Assembly: GCF_000002985.6 (NCBI RefSeq)
Contig: NC_003279.8
Coordinates: forward strand, 2,728,001-2,792,000
Origin: Caenorhabditis elegans
Lineage: Eukaryota > Nematoda > Chromadorea > Rhabditida > Rhabditidae
DNA length: 64,000 nucleotides
Direction of reading: 5' to 3'
The notes under the pieces were generated by a model that had not been told where the DNA came from, did no database searches, and was given only the letters and a program-made list of their open reading frames with translations. Shown piece by piece: positions 1 to 10,500 of the stretch. Every line of letters starts with the position of its first letter. The first letter of the stretch is position 1. The position numbers and the translations under genes are program-made.

Positions 1-2009
1 TTTATCTGAAAATAACACCCATTTCAGTTGAAACATGCGAGAAAATGCTGAAAAATAGCCTGAATTTGCTAATTTCAGGCCATTTTTGAGCTCTTCCTCA
101 AGTGTTTCGACTGAAATAAATGTTTGTTTTAGATAAATCAAGTGATTTTCTATAATTTCACATCAATTTTAAATGAATCAACATGTCACAATAGGTCATT
201 TTGAAAAATTGGCGCCAATCCCCAAACCTGATCTGGATTTGAACAAGAGTTTTCTACTTCGATTTCACATTTTGCTGAGAAAAACCGAAAATTATCGATG
301 TTCTCTTTTGAAAATTGAACGCTTTTCAGTGATAATTAGGAAAAATCACCTTTTTTCAAGTCGAATAATTTCAAAAGCTTCAGAAAATCCAATGTTTTGA
401 CTCGAATTCAGGAAAAACCGGAAGAAAATCGCGAAATAATATAAAATCCGAATAAAAAAAACGCGATTTTTTTCAATTTTGGCTGAATTCTCCACACTCC
501 AACTGATTGATCGTTCATTTTTTAAAGGAATTTAGCCAAAATTGCAAAATCCCGATTTTAAAAATAAAAAATTAATTCTGTTATGATTCCGCGTTTTTTA
601 TTTTGTAATAATTCCCATTTACGCCGTCTTTTAAAAATGCAGACCCACAATTTTTCTGGTGAACATTTCAAATCAATTCAAATTATTTTGATCTGATCTC
701 CGGCGCGAATCACTTGTACTTTGTTCTCTCTCCTCCCGTCTCCTCCGTGGCACTATGTCATTCTGAAGTTGTTTCAATGACAAATCACTCACGCACACAC
801 ACACACACAATGGATTGTGCCCTTTGTGTTGCCGTTTGACTATCATCGATTGATTCCATTCCCGTTCCGTTTTCGCCGTGCTCTCTCTCTCTGGGTTTTT
901 CGTCTTCTCCCGGGAACACTTGGCCAGTTATCACTCGCTCTTTCTGTCCTCCTCTCAACAGCTATTGGCTACTACTACTACTGCTGCTGCTGCTGATCCG
1001 GCTCCGGTTGGCTATAGGCACATTTTGATGCGATTTGTGTGTGTGTGTTCTTTGGAGATTCAATTTGAAGAACTCTTCGCCTTTTTTGTATAAGTTTTCT
1101 TTTCGGGGGTGAAAAAATTCGCATCTTTATTCTCTTTAAGGTGGTGTAGTCTAATTTTTTTAAAAATAGCTTTATTAGACTCAAAATTGTCTGAAAACAC
1201 CGAATTTCATAGTGTAACTTCTCAAAAAAAGTTTATGACGGCTCCAAAATGGCCTAAAATTAGTTAAAATTTGAAATTCGACCAACTTGTCAAGCGGCTG
1301 GAAACAAAATCACCGTCAAATTTTGAGTATACAATGTAATTATCTTGCGTTTTTAACTTCATTTAGGTATTTTAAAGTCCATGGACGGCGAGATTTCACA
1401 ATTTTTTTAACCAAATCTCGCCGTCCATCGACTTTAAAGTACCTAAATCGAGTTGAAAACGCAAGATAATTGGATTGTATACTCAAAATTTTACGGTAAT
1501 TTCAAAAAAAAGTTTCCAGCCGCTTGACAAGTCGGCCAAATTTAAAATTTTAACAAATTTTTAGACCATTTTTTCAGCCGTCAAAACTTTTTTTTTGAGA
1601 AGTTTTCAAGAAGTTTCATTATGAAATTCGGTGTTTTCAGACAATTTTGAGTCTAATAAAGCAATTAAAAAATTCGACTACACCACCACCTCAAAAATTT
1701 ATAAATTAAATATATTGAGAATATTTTACCTGGGGTTTGGTCCCTAAGCTAGGCTTCTGAGCAAGATAAAAATTGAAAAAGGTGATAAATTCATCACTTT
1801 TTTCTCAATTTTTTGGCTCAGAGGACTAGCTTGGGGCCCAAACTGTTCACTTTCTCTCAGAATTCCGAATTTTTGACCCCGGAAACAGAATAAAAATGCA
1901 CAGCCCTGACTGGTTCACATCATAACTCTTTTTATTTTATCGCTTTTTTGTCTCTTCTTCTTCTCCGCCGCCAAGTCATTCCTCTCAACATCCAATTTTC
2001 CAGCGCCCA
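1..2009. other. Intergenic region upstream of yop-1
   Basis: No coding exon is supported here. The stretch holds AT-rich sequence, a short CA microsatellite near 792-809, a pyrimidine-rich CTCT/CTACTACTA/CTGCTGCTG zone at about 720-1000 that could be promoter-proximal for yop-1, a palindromic element (1136-1693) and a smaller foldback around 1735-1850 whose arms share the words AAGCTAGGCTTCTGAGCAAG and its diverged complement. A non-coding first exon of yop-1 may lie here, because an acceptor (TTTTCCAG) precedes its ATG by six bases, but I cannot place a donor. Confidence 0.5.
1136..1693. mobile_element. Palindromic (foldback) element, copy 1 of a family
   Basis: Two arms of about 270 bp are inverted complements around position 1407. 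Both arms contain TTTATTAGACTCAAAATTG, the words CACCGAATTTCAT and CGGCGAGATTT, and end in GGTGGTGTAGT / ACTACACCACC. A second member with the same arm sequence is at 46284-46880. No ORF is present, so it would be a non-autonomous palindromic DNA transposon. Confidence 0.85.
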
Positions 2010-3245
2010 ATGCCTGTCCCACCACAAGTGCAAAAGGTCTTGGACGATGTCGACAAGCAGCTCCACGAGCCGAGCACCGTCACCAACGTGCTGGCGACCG
2101 TTGAGCAGAAGACCGGAGTCAAGCGGCTTCATTTGGTGCTCGGCGTCGTCGGTCTTCAGGCTCTCTACCTCATTTTCGGACATTCCGCCCAGCTTGTGTG
2201 CAACTTTATGGGATTCGTCTACCCGGCTTACATGAGGTTCGCGAATTTTGCAACAAAGAAAACTGCCGCACAGAAAAAGAGGCGGGGCGTAATTTTGCAA
2301 CCCTGCGGCACGGATTTTCGCTCTTTTTTGTTGATTTTTTTAAATTCTCATAAGATTGTGAGGACGCTATCAAAATTTATTTATCGATCCTTGCATTTTG
2401 CAAAAAGTTTTGTCGCACAGAAAGTGGGGCGGAGCGTGCTTTCGCAACACCGCCGCACGGGGTTTGTCTCCGCCCATTTTCCACAGCTTTTCTTGTTGAT
2501 TTTCTCAAAAAAGTTTTGATTTTACTTGTCTTTTTCTTTTCTTTTTCGAATTGGATCACATTTTCATTCGAAAAAAAGGGGCAAAAACAAGAAAAATCGA
2601 AACTTTTATTGAAAAAAAATATACAAGAAGAGCAGTGGAAACATGGCGGAGACAAACCCCGTGCGGCAATGTTGCGGAAGCTCGCTCCGCCCCAATTTCT
2701 GTGCGACAAAAATTTTTGCAAAATGCAAGGATCGATAAATAAATTTTGATAGTATCCTCACAATCTTATGGGAATCAAAAAAAATAACAAAACAAAAGGA
2801 GCGAAAAACCGTGCCGCAGTGTTGCAAAATTACGCCCCGCCTCTCTTTCTGTGCGACTTTAATCAAAATTTATCGTTTAAAAAAATTTGAAACCCATTTT
2901 TTAAATGATTTTTTTTTCAGTATCAAGGCCATCGAATCAAGCAACAAGGAAGACGACACTCAATGGTTGACCTACTGGGTCATATTCGCCATACTCTCAG
3001 TCGTCGAGTTCTTCTCCGTTCAAATCGTCGCCGTTTTCCCAGTCTATTGGCTCTTCAAGTCGATCTTCCTGCTCTACCTCTACCTTCCAAGCTTCCTCGG
3101 AGCCGCCAAGCTCTACCATAGATTTGTGAAGCCAGTCGCCGCCAGACACTCGGGATCCATTGACGCCAAGATTGGAAATTTCGCCGATAGAGTGAACAGT
3201 GCCGCCGGAAAGCTCGCCAACGAAGTCCGAGATCACATGGAATGA
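2010..3245 (+). CDS. yop-1: YOP-1, ER tubule-shaping REEP5/Yop1 family protein
   Basis: Two exons, 2010-2236 and 2921-3245 (AG|T split codon), encode 183 residues, the usual REEP5/Yop1 length. The family inserts hairpins in the endoplasmic reticulum membrane and bends it into tubules, working with reticulons and atlastin. The signature lies across the splice: YPAYMSIKAIES, then DDTQWLTYWVIFA and the second hydrophobic hairpin up to VYWLFKSIFLLYLYLP. The C-terminus is a short amphipathic segment ending in RDHME. ATG 2010 lies six bases after a TTTTCCAG acceptor, so the 5' end is spliced or trans-spliced. The 684 bp intron is nearly all one palindromic element. Identity with C. elegans yop-1 is from recall; the family assignment is secure. 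Confidence 0.93.
2263..2856. mobile_element. Palindromic element in yop-1 intron
   Basis: Inverted arms of about 230 bp flank a centre near 2560. The ends pair AAGAGGCGGGGCGTAATTTT with its complement, and internal words such as GGGGCGGAGCG and CCGTGCGGCAA recur in opposite orientation. A shortened relative is in the third plk-2 intron (29105-29385). It fills most of the intron and would fold into a long hairpin in the pre-mRNA. Confidence 0.85.
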
Positions 3246-3433
3246 TTTCTTCTTGAGCTAAATTTTATTATTACTACCACCAATACTATCAACTTCCCCC
3301 AGATTGCCCACCAAAATTCCCTTTTTTGCCTTTTTTTTTATTTCTTTGTTCGGTTAGGCTTCTCCCCCCTCCCCTCCTTACTCCGATCTTTGTTCGTTCT
3401 CATTTTGTCCAACGATCCATTCTTTTTAGACAT

Positions 3434-3485
3434 AATGAATACTCCACAATGGTAAATTTATTCTCTTTTTTGTGTGTGTTCGTAG
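3434..3485 (+). promoter_or_regulatory. Possible poly(A) signal / SL2 trans-splice site pair
   Basis: Downstream of the yop-1 stop there is an AATGAA hexamer (3434-3439), then a U-rich stretch with GTGTGTG, then an acceptor GTTCGTAG ending at 3485. The next ATG (3519) opens TAMM41. This order resembles a compact intercistronic region of a nematode operon. The acceptor is weak and the spacing is short, so this is an inference. Confidence 0.35.
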
Positions 3486-3518
3486 AAGAGAAATCGATTT
3501 GCCACGCAATACTTGATA

Positions 3519-6500
3519 ATGATATGTATACGGTGGGAAAATTATGTAGAAAAATCTACAGAAATGGACGAATATCGAGAGCTGATTAGTGTGCTTCCAC
3601 TGGAAACTGTAGAATATGCATTTGCATATGGATCAGGTTGGTTTTTAAAGGTGCACACTGAAAATTTGGAGGGTCCCGGCGCGATCCACGAGTTTTTTCA
3701 GACACAGCTTAAAAAATCCTGAAAAAAACGGTGTTTTTATTGTAAAATTCAAGTTTTTCATTTGAAAAACAAAAATTTGACTATTATATAAAAACAGAAA
3801 AAAAAATCAAAGTGCAAGCGCGCTCCACGGACAAAAAATGCTCCGCCCCGAAATGTTGGGTCTCGTTAGGTATTTTGAAAAATTAAATGAATTTCAACAA
3901 ATTTCGCCATAAAAATCGACAAAACAACGAAAAAATGACAAAAAATGTTTAAAAATTGAAGATTTTCCCGCCAATACCTAACGAGACCCAACGATTTGGG
4001 GCGGAGCGCTTTAATTTTGCCGAGGAGCGCGTTTGCACATATTATTATTATTTTTCCGCGTAATAACGATATTTTTTAGGTTTTAAAAAAAGGAAAATGT
4101 TTAGAATTGTAAAAAAATCAATAATTTTTAGATTTTCCGTTAGAAAATTTTTTTTTTCACATTTTCGAAAAAATGTCAACAATTTTTCGATTTTCCGAAC
4201 AGTTTCAAATTTTTTTTCATAATTAAAAAACGAACATTTTGCTATTATATAGACGCAGAAAAATGATCGAGGTGCAAGCGCGCTCCACGGACAAGAAAAA
4301 CGCTCCGCCCCGAAATATTGGGTCTCGTTAGGTATTTTGGCAATTTAAATGCATTTCAACAAATTTCGGCATAAAAATCATTAAAACAACGGAAAAATGA
4401 CAGAAATGTTTGAAAATTGAAGATTTTCCCGTCAATTCCTAACGAGATCCAACGTTTTGGGGCGGAGCGTTCGCATGTCGCAGTGGAGCGCGTTTTCACA
4501 TAGATTTCAAAAGGGGAATTTCCCCCATAATAACGACTTTTTTTTAAAATATAATTTTTTAAGTAAAAAAACCAAAAATTTTTAAATTTCCCGGAAAAAA
4601 TCGATATTTTTTCACATTTTCGAAACAAAATTCAACCACTTTTCGATTTTTTCGGGAAAATTCCCAAAAAAACAATTTTTTTCCTAAAAAATTAACTCTA
4701 AAAATTTACTTTTCCAGGTGCAATCCAGCAACAAAATGAGGATAAATCGGAAAAAATGGTGGATTTTGTGATTGTCACTAAAAATGCTCAAGAATTCCAC
4801 CGCGACAACATTCTCAAAAATCCCCAACACTACAGCCTACTCCGGCTTATGGGCCCGAAAATGATCGAGAAAATTCAGTGTAATTTTGCGGCTCGTGTCT
4901 ATTACAATACTCATGTAAAAGTCGGGAAGCGGAAGATCAAGTACGGAGTGATTTCGTACGAGAATGTGAAGCAGGATCTTCTGGATTGGAGGTGGATTTA
5001 TATTTCTGGGCGGCTACACAAGCCGGTACTGGAGGTGATCAAGCCGCGGCAGGATATGTGTGATCTGGTGACTGAGAATCGTAGATCAGCGCTTCATTCA
5101 TCGCTTCTTCTACTTCCAGAATCTTTTACACTTAAGCAATTATTTCATAAAATCGTCGGGCTCTCTTATACTGGAGATTTTCGAATGGTCGTTGGAGAGG
5201 ATAAGAATAAAATCAATAAAATCGTCGAGGGAAATTACGAGGAGCTTCTCAGAGTCTACGAGCCACTTATGAACGATGATGCTCGACTGTCGGTGATGTC
5301 GCCGGCGAAACTGATTCAGGATGGATCGACGACGGCGATCTATCATCGATTGAATCTTTTGCCATCGGAAGTGTTGAATCGGATTCAGAAGAATATGAAT
5401 AGAGTGCAGAAAAGGCAGCGGGATGCTGAAGAGGTCTAGAAAATTATAATTGGCGCGCAAAATAGGGTCTCGTAGCGAAAACTACAGTATACAATCAATA
5501 TTAACGAAAATCACTGAAAAATCCGCAAAAACTGGAAATTACAGTACTCTTTAAAGGCACACTCCTTTTCGCATCTAACAAAAAACATGTCGTGTCGAGA
5601 CCGGGCACCGTATTTTTGAAGCAAATCCGATTTTTAAGAAACTTTAAAATTACGATATTTAGATTGTGGAAAAATTTTTACCCAGATGCGAAATTTGGCG
5701 ATTTTTGGACAAAAATACGGTAACTGGTCTCGACACGACAATTTTCTAGCAAATGAAAAATAATAGCGTGCGCCTTTAAAAGGGTACTGTAATTTTGGAA
5801 TTTTTGCGGAATTTTCAGTTTTTTACTAGTGTTTCAATATTATTGAACATCAAAGAAAAATCAATGAAAATTCGCAAAAATTGGAAATTACAGTACCCTT
5901 TAAAGGCGCACACCCGTTTGCATTAAGCGACAAATGTGTCGTGTCGAGACCGGGTATAATACTTTTGAGGTAAAAATCACAAAATTTTCGCAACTAGGTG
6001 ATATACTTTTCTCCAAAAAACTACATATTTGACGCGCAAAATATCTCGTAGCGAAGACTACAGTAATCTTTTAAATGACTACTGTAGCGCTTGTGTCGAT
6101 TTACGGGCTAGACTTACGGGAACGAATTTATTTTCGAATTGTGAGAGTGATATTCCATTCCAAATTTTTCGTATTATTTTCTCTTTTTTTTTTTGCTTTT
6201 TTATTTTATTTTGTCGATAAATAGATGATTTTAATTCACTATTTATTAATAAAATAATAAAATATGCAAAAAAAATGAGAAAATAATACGAAAAATTTGG
6301 AATGGAATATCACTGTCACAATTCGAAAATAAAGTCATTCCCGTACGTCCAGCCCGTAAATCGACACAAGCGCTACAATAGTCATTTAAAAGGTTACTGT
6401 AGTTTTCGCTACGAGATATTTTGCGCATCAAATATGTAGTTTTTTTGGAGAAAAGTATATTACCCAGTTGCGAAAATTTTGTGATTTTTACCTCAAAAGT

Positions 6501-7313
6501 ATTATACCCGGTCTCGACACGACACATTTGTCGCTTAATGCAAACGGGTGTGCGCCTTTAAAGGGTACTGTAATTTCCAATTTTTGCGAATTTTCATTGA
6601 TTTTTCTTTGATGTTCAATAATATTGAAACACTAGTAAAAAACTGAAAATTCCGCAAAAATTCCAAAATTACAGTACCCTTTTAAAGGCGCACGCTATTA
6701 TTTTTCATTTGCTAGAAAATTGTCGTGTCGAGACCAGTTACCGTATTTTTGTCCAAAAATCGCCAAATTTCGCATCTGGGTAAAAATTTTTCAACAATCT
6801 AAATATCGTAATTTTAAAGTTTCTTAAAAATCGGATTTGCTTCAAAAATACGGTGCCCGGTCTCGACACGACATGTTTTTTGTTAGATGCGAAAAGGAGT
6901 GTGCCTTTAAAGAGTACTGTAATTTCCAGTTTTTGCGGATTTTTCAGTGATTTTTCATCGATTTTCAATAAGATTGAAAAAATATTTAGAAAACTATAAA
7001 AATTCTGCAAAAGTTTGAAATTACAGTACTCTTTAAAGGCGCACACCGTTTAGCATCAAACAAAAATTGTCGTGCCGAGATCAAAGTTACGCGTATGTGT
7101 AATAAGTCGCTTCGAGACCCAATCCGACTTTTGCAGGTAATCTTTTCGCTTGCTCACCGACATGATGTGGCTGCGACCGTTGAAACCGCAATCGGCGGAA
7201 TCATCCGACCAGTCTCCCTGTCTCAAACCGCGAAGAACGCCTTCTCGGCCGGAGTCACCCGTTCAATCATCTACAGTATGGCAAAGATGAGCAAGTTCTT
7301 GAAGAGCAAGTGA
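3519..7313 (+). CDS. TAMM41-type mitochondrial phosphatidate cytidylyltransferase
   Basis: Three exons, 3519-3636, 4718-5433 and 7137-7313, give 336 residues. The Tam41 family sits on the matrix side of the inner mitochondrial membrane and makes CDP-diacylglycerol from phosphatidic acid and CTP for cardiolipin synthesis. Visible family marks are AYGSG, the nucleotidyltransferase GSG motif, rebuilt across intron 1; VYYNTHV; IKYGVIS; LYISGRLHKPV-like sequence; LLLPESF; and GLSYTGDFRMVVGEDK. The last exon (IGGIIRPVSLSQTAKNAFSAG) is the conserved C-terminus. The donor of intron 2 (GAG|GTCTAG) is non-consensus; reading through would hit TAG at once, and phase 0 fits exactly. The start could be ATG 3564, the second in-frame ATG. 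It follows yop-1 by about 270 bp on the same strand and may share its transcript. Confidence 0.88.
3806..4045. repeat. Palindromic repeat, intron 1 of TAMM41 (copy a)
   Basis: The arms read GCAAGCGCGCTCCACGGAC...GGGTCTCGTTAGG and, inverted, CCTAACGAGACCC...GCGCGTTTGC, centred near 3920. The same element recurs about 460 bp downstream, and a diverged relative is at 25605-25860. Confidence 0.8.
4270..4505. repeat. Palindromic repeat, intron 1 of TAMM41 (copy b)
   Basis: This is a second, same-orientation copy of the element at 3806-4045, with the same GCGCGCTCCACGGAC and GTCTCGTTAGG arms. The flanking AAATTTTT...CTATTATATA-type sequence is shared as well, so the two look like a tandem duplication. 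Confidence 0.8.
5490..6980. repeat. 1.5 kb near-perfect palindrome in TAMM41 intron 2
   Basis: Sequence from about 5490 reads as the reverse complement of sequence ending near 6980, with a centre at about 6237 and few mismatches (for example GTCGTGTCGAGACCGGGCAC at 5589 and its complement near 6860). The inner part (6010-6460) is a member of the CGTAGCGAAAACTACAGTA / CACAAGCGCTACA family. The outer part belongs to the GCGCCTTTAAAG...GTGTCGAGACC family. It appears to be an element inserted into, or nested with, another, or one large inverted duplication. Confidence 0.9.
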
Positions 7314-7353
7314 TGATAATTTCGTGATAACAAGTTTAGAATGGTTTATAGTT

Positions 7354-7365
7354 AATAAATTTATT
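7354..7365. terminator. Back-to-back poly(A) signals for convergent genes
   Basis: The 12-base palindrome AATAAATTTATT gives AATAAA on the plus strand (41 bases after the TAMM41 stop) and AATAAA on the minus strand (about 180 bases after the LRR-receptor stop). No other canonical signal is visible between the two stop codons, so both transcripts probably end here and overlap. Confidence 0.7.
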
Positions 7366-7545
7366 TGATTTAAAGAAAAAAAAGTTATTAAAAAAGTTAA
7401 AAAACAACCTGATGAGGGGTGAGAGACTCGTTTGAACAATCGGAACATTTCAGTGGAATGGCAAGTACCAGTTTGACGGGAAAGAGGAAAGGATGTTTTT
7501 TGCACCGGGGTTGGGAGGGGGCTTTGGGCTTGAAAGCCTGAAAAT

Positions 7546-10500
7546 CTAGAGTCTTGTAATTGGGACTTGTGACTTTGGAATCAAGTAGGGGTCATTTGAA
7601 TTTCGAAAGTTTGGAACTGGAACCATCGGTGGCGCTACATGAGTTGGCCCGGCCCTCGGAAGTGTTAGGAGCCTTGGTGGAGGTGGACAGGATGGTGGTG
7701 GACGACGAGGCATCAGAGCAGATGTTGGCGACTCGTAGGCTGAATCCCGGGAATCCTCGGAGCTCATCGTGTACGGTGAATGACAATCGAAGGAGTACTC
7801 CTTGTGAGAGTTCAACGCGGCAATCAATTGATCATTGTAGAATGCGCGGTTCTTCAGAGAAACCGGCTTGGACTTCTTACAAGCTAGAGCCAGAATCACC
7901 AGAGCCAGGAGAAGGATGAAGAGCACCAAAAGGAATGGAATCAAGAGCCCTCCTAGAATACTGCAGGAGCTCAGTTCGTTGATAGGTGCGCCGGCCAGGT
8001 TTTCGGGTCCCGAGCATTTCGCGTCGTCTCGTGGGTTGAGATTTGAGACGCGGAGATCACAGGAGCAGTGCCAGTCGTTGTTGGCCAAGTGCAAATTGCG
8101 AATGTTCGGCCATTGGAGCATTCCTGGAGCCACGTAACGGAGCTCGTTGTTCGAGAGATCCAGATGGGAGAGTGGAGGGATCGGGTTGAAGGCTGATGGA
8201 TGGATGTGGGTGAGAGCTGATGATGAGATCGAGAGCCAGTGGAGTGAGGAGAGCTGGACGAAGGTGGCCATCTGGAAATTTTGAGAGTTGGGAACGGTAG
8301 AAAATCTAGCTGATCACGTCGTGTCAGGATGTCCCATTACGGTTTGATCTACAAAAAATGCTGGTATTTTACTGTCCAAAAAATTGGGACGTCAGCGAAA
8401 TCAGTTCAGAACTCTGCGTGGTGGCGTCAGGATGTCCCATGTCGGCTTGATCTGATCTACGAGAATTGCGGGAATTTAGACGCAGACTTCTCAACTGATT
8501 TTGCCGCATTTTTTGTAGATCAAGCCATAATGGGACAGCCTGACACCATGTGGCACAGTGTGCAAACGTTTTTTAGTTTGCCGAGTTAAAACAAATTAAT
8601 CACTGTAAATTATGTACTCATGTGGTGTCACAGTGTCTCATTGAGTTTTGATCTACGTAGATCCACAAAAATGCGGGAGAAGAGACACAGCGTTTCCAAC
8701 TGATTGGGCAAAAAACCCCGCATTTTTTGTAGATCAAACCGTGATGGGACAGCCCAGCACCACGTGTACACGTGTGTACTACTGCAACGCAAATGCGCTC
8801 TTCTGATCAGAGCCCTTCTAGAGATGAATCACGTGGTGTCAGAATGTCCCATTTCGTTGTGATCTACAAAAAATGCGGGAATTTAGACGCAGACTTCTCT
8901 ACTGATTTCTCATGGTTAAGAACGTGCTCACGTCACATTTTTTGGGGAAAATATTCCCGCATTTTTCGTAGATCAAACCGTTATGGGACAACCTGACACC
9001 ACGTGTCGACTGGGTCTCTAGTTTTTCAAAAAAGTTGTCAACTAACAAAACATTTGTTCTTCTACAATTTTGTTGTAGATTATTTACTCATATCTTCAAA
9101 ATTAACCAAGATGTACGCTGTCAAAGTGGTGTGAAACTCTAGAAATCAAAACGACGTCATTAATGACTAAGGTCGTGTCAAGACCCAAAGTGGTGTCAGG
9201 CTGTCTCATTGCGGTTTGATCTACAAATAATGCGGGAAGATTTTTCCAGAAAAACTGTGACGTCAGCACGCTCTTAACCATGCAAAATCAGATGAGACGT
9301 CTGCGTCTCTTCTCCCGCATTTTTCGAAGATCAAGGCAAAATGGGACTTTCTGGCTCCTATAACATTTTTCACATATTCTTCTACAGTACAATTTACTCA
9401 AATATTCAAAATGGAGGCCAAAATTTCAATTCTTACGAACCTGAATCGTTTTCAAATTCCTTGAATGTGAAATATTCAAATACTGCAACGCGGGAAGCCC
9501 ATCGAACGACGCGGTTTCCAGTGAAACAAACAAATTCGACGACAAATCGAGAGTCTTCAAAGCGGGCAGGGACCACGTGTTTCCTGGCAGTCGAACCAGC
9601 TGGTTATTCGTCAAATTCAGGGTTTCCAGCTTCTCGAGCCCGTAGAGAGCACCCTCTTCAATGTCTCCAATGAGATTCTCACTCACATCCAGATGCTTCA
9701 GCTCTTTTTGTGAGAGGAACATTCCAGTTTCGAGCTGAAAAATTGTCAAGTTGTAAAATTGCCGGTTTACCGATTTGCCGGAATTTGTCAATTCCGGAAA
9801 TTTGCCGGTTTGCCGTTTTCCGGATACCAACTTGCCGGAAGTTTTGGAGGGATTATCTTATAAGACGGAAACATTTAAAACTTTGCCTTGTTGAAATTAA
9901 AATTTATTTGGCAATTTGCCGTTTTGCCGGAAATTTTCAATTTCGGCATTTTGCCAATTTGCCGATTTGCCGGCAATTTTCCGATTTACCGGAAAAAATC
10001 GTTGTCTCTAAACTTACACTTGACAGAAGGTTCTGCTTCAGCTTGAGAGTCTCCAAGCCTCCCAGGTTATTCATAACAGACGCCGGCATTGACAGGAGCT
10101 TATTTGCAGACAAATCGAGATTTCGAAGTCCCGAAAGAGGCTTTAAAACCGATGGAGGAAGGAATGAGAGACGGTTATCGGCAATGGAAAGAGTTTGCAG
10201 TTGGGAGAGCCCGGCAAAGCATTCAGGTCCGAGTTGTACATCGTTGGAGGAGATGATGAGGGTCTGGAATTTTTCCTTTTGACTAACTGGATTAAGAACA
10301 TCCTTCATTGTCTCATTTTCCATTGTCCAACGGGGGAGGAAATAGACAGAAGACATCTGGTTTCGAAGACAGATGTCCTTTTTCTATTACCTACTCATTA
10401 GCATACGGAAATCATGTGTCAATCAACTTGTCGCCCCTCCGGTCCCCTACTGTCATCCCAATTAATAATTAAGAAGCCTGAGTTGCTCACCTTTAGATTC

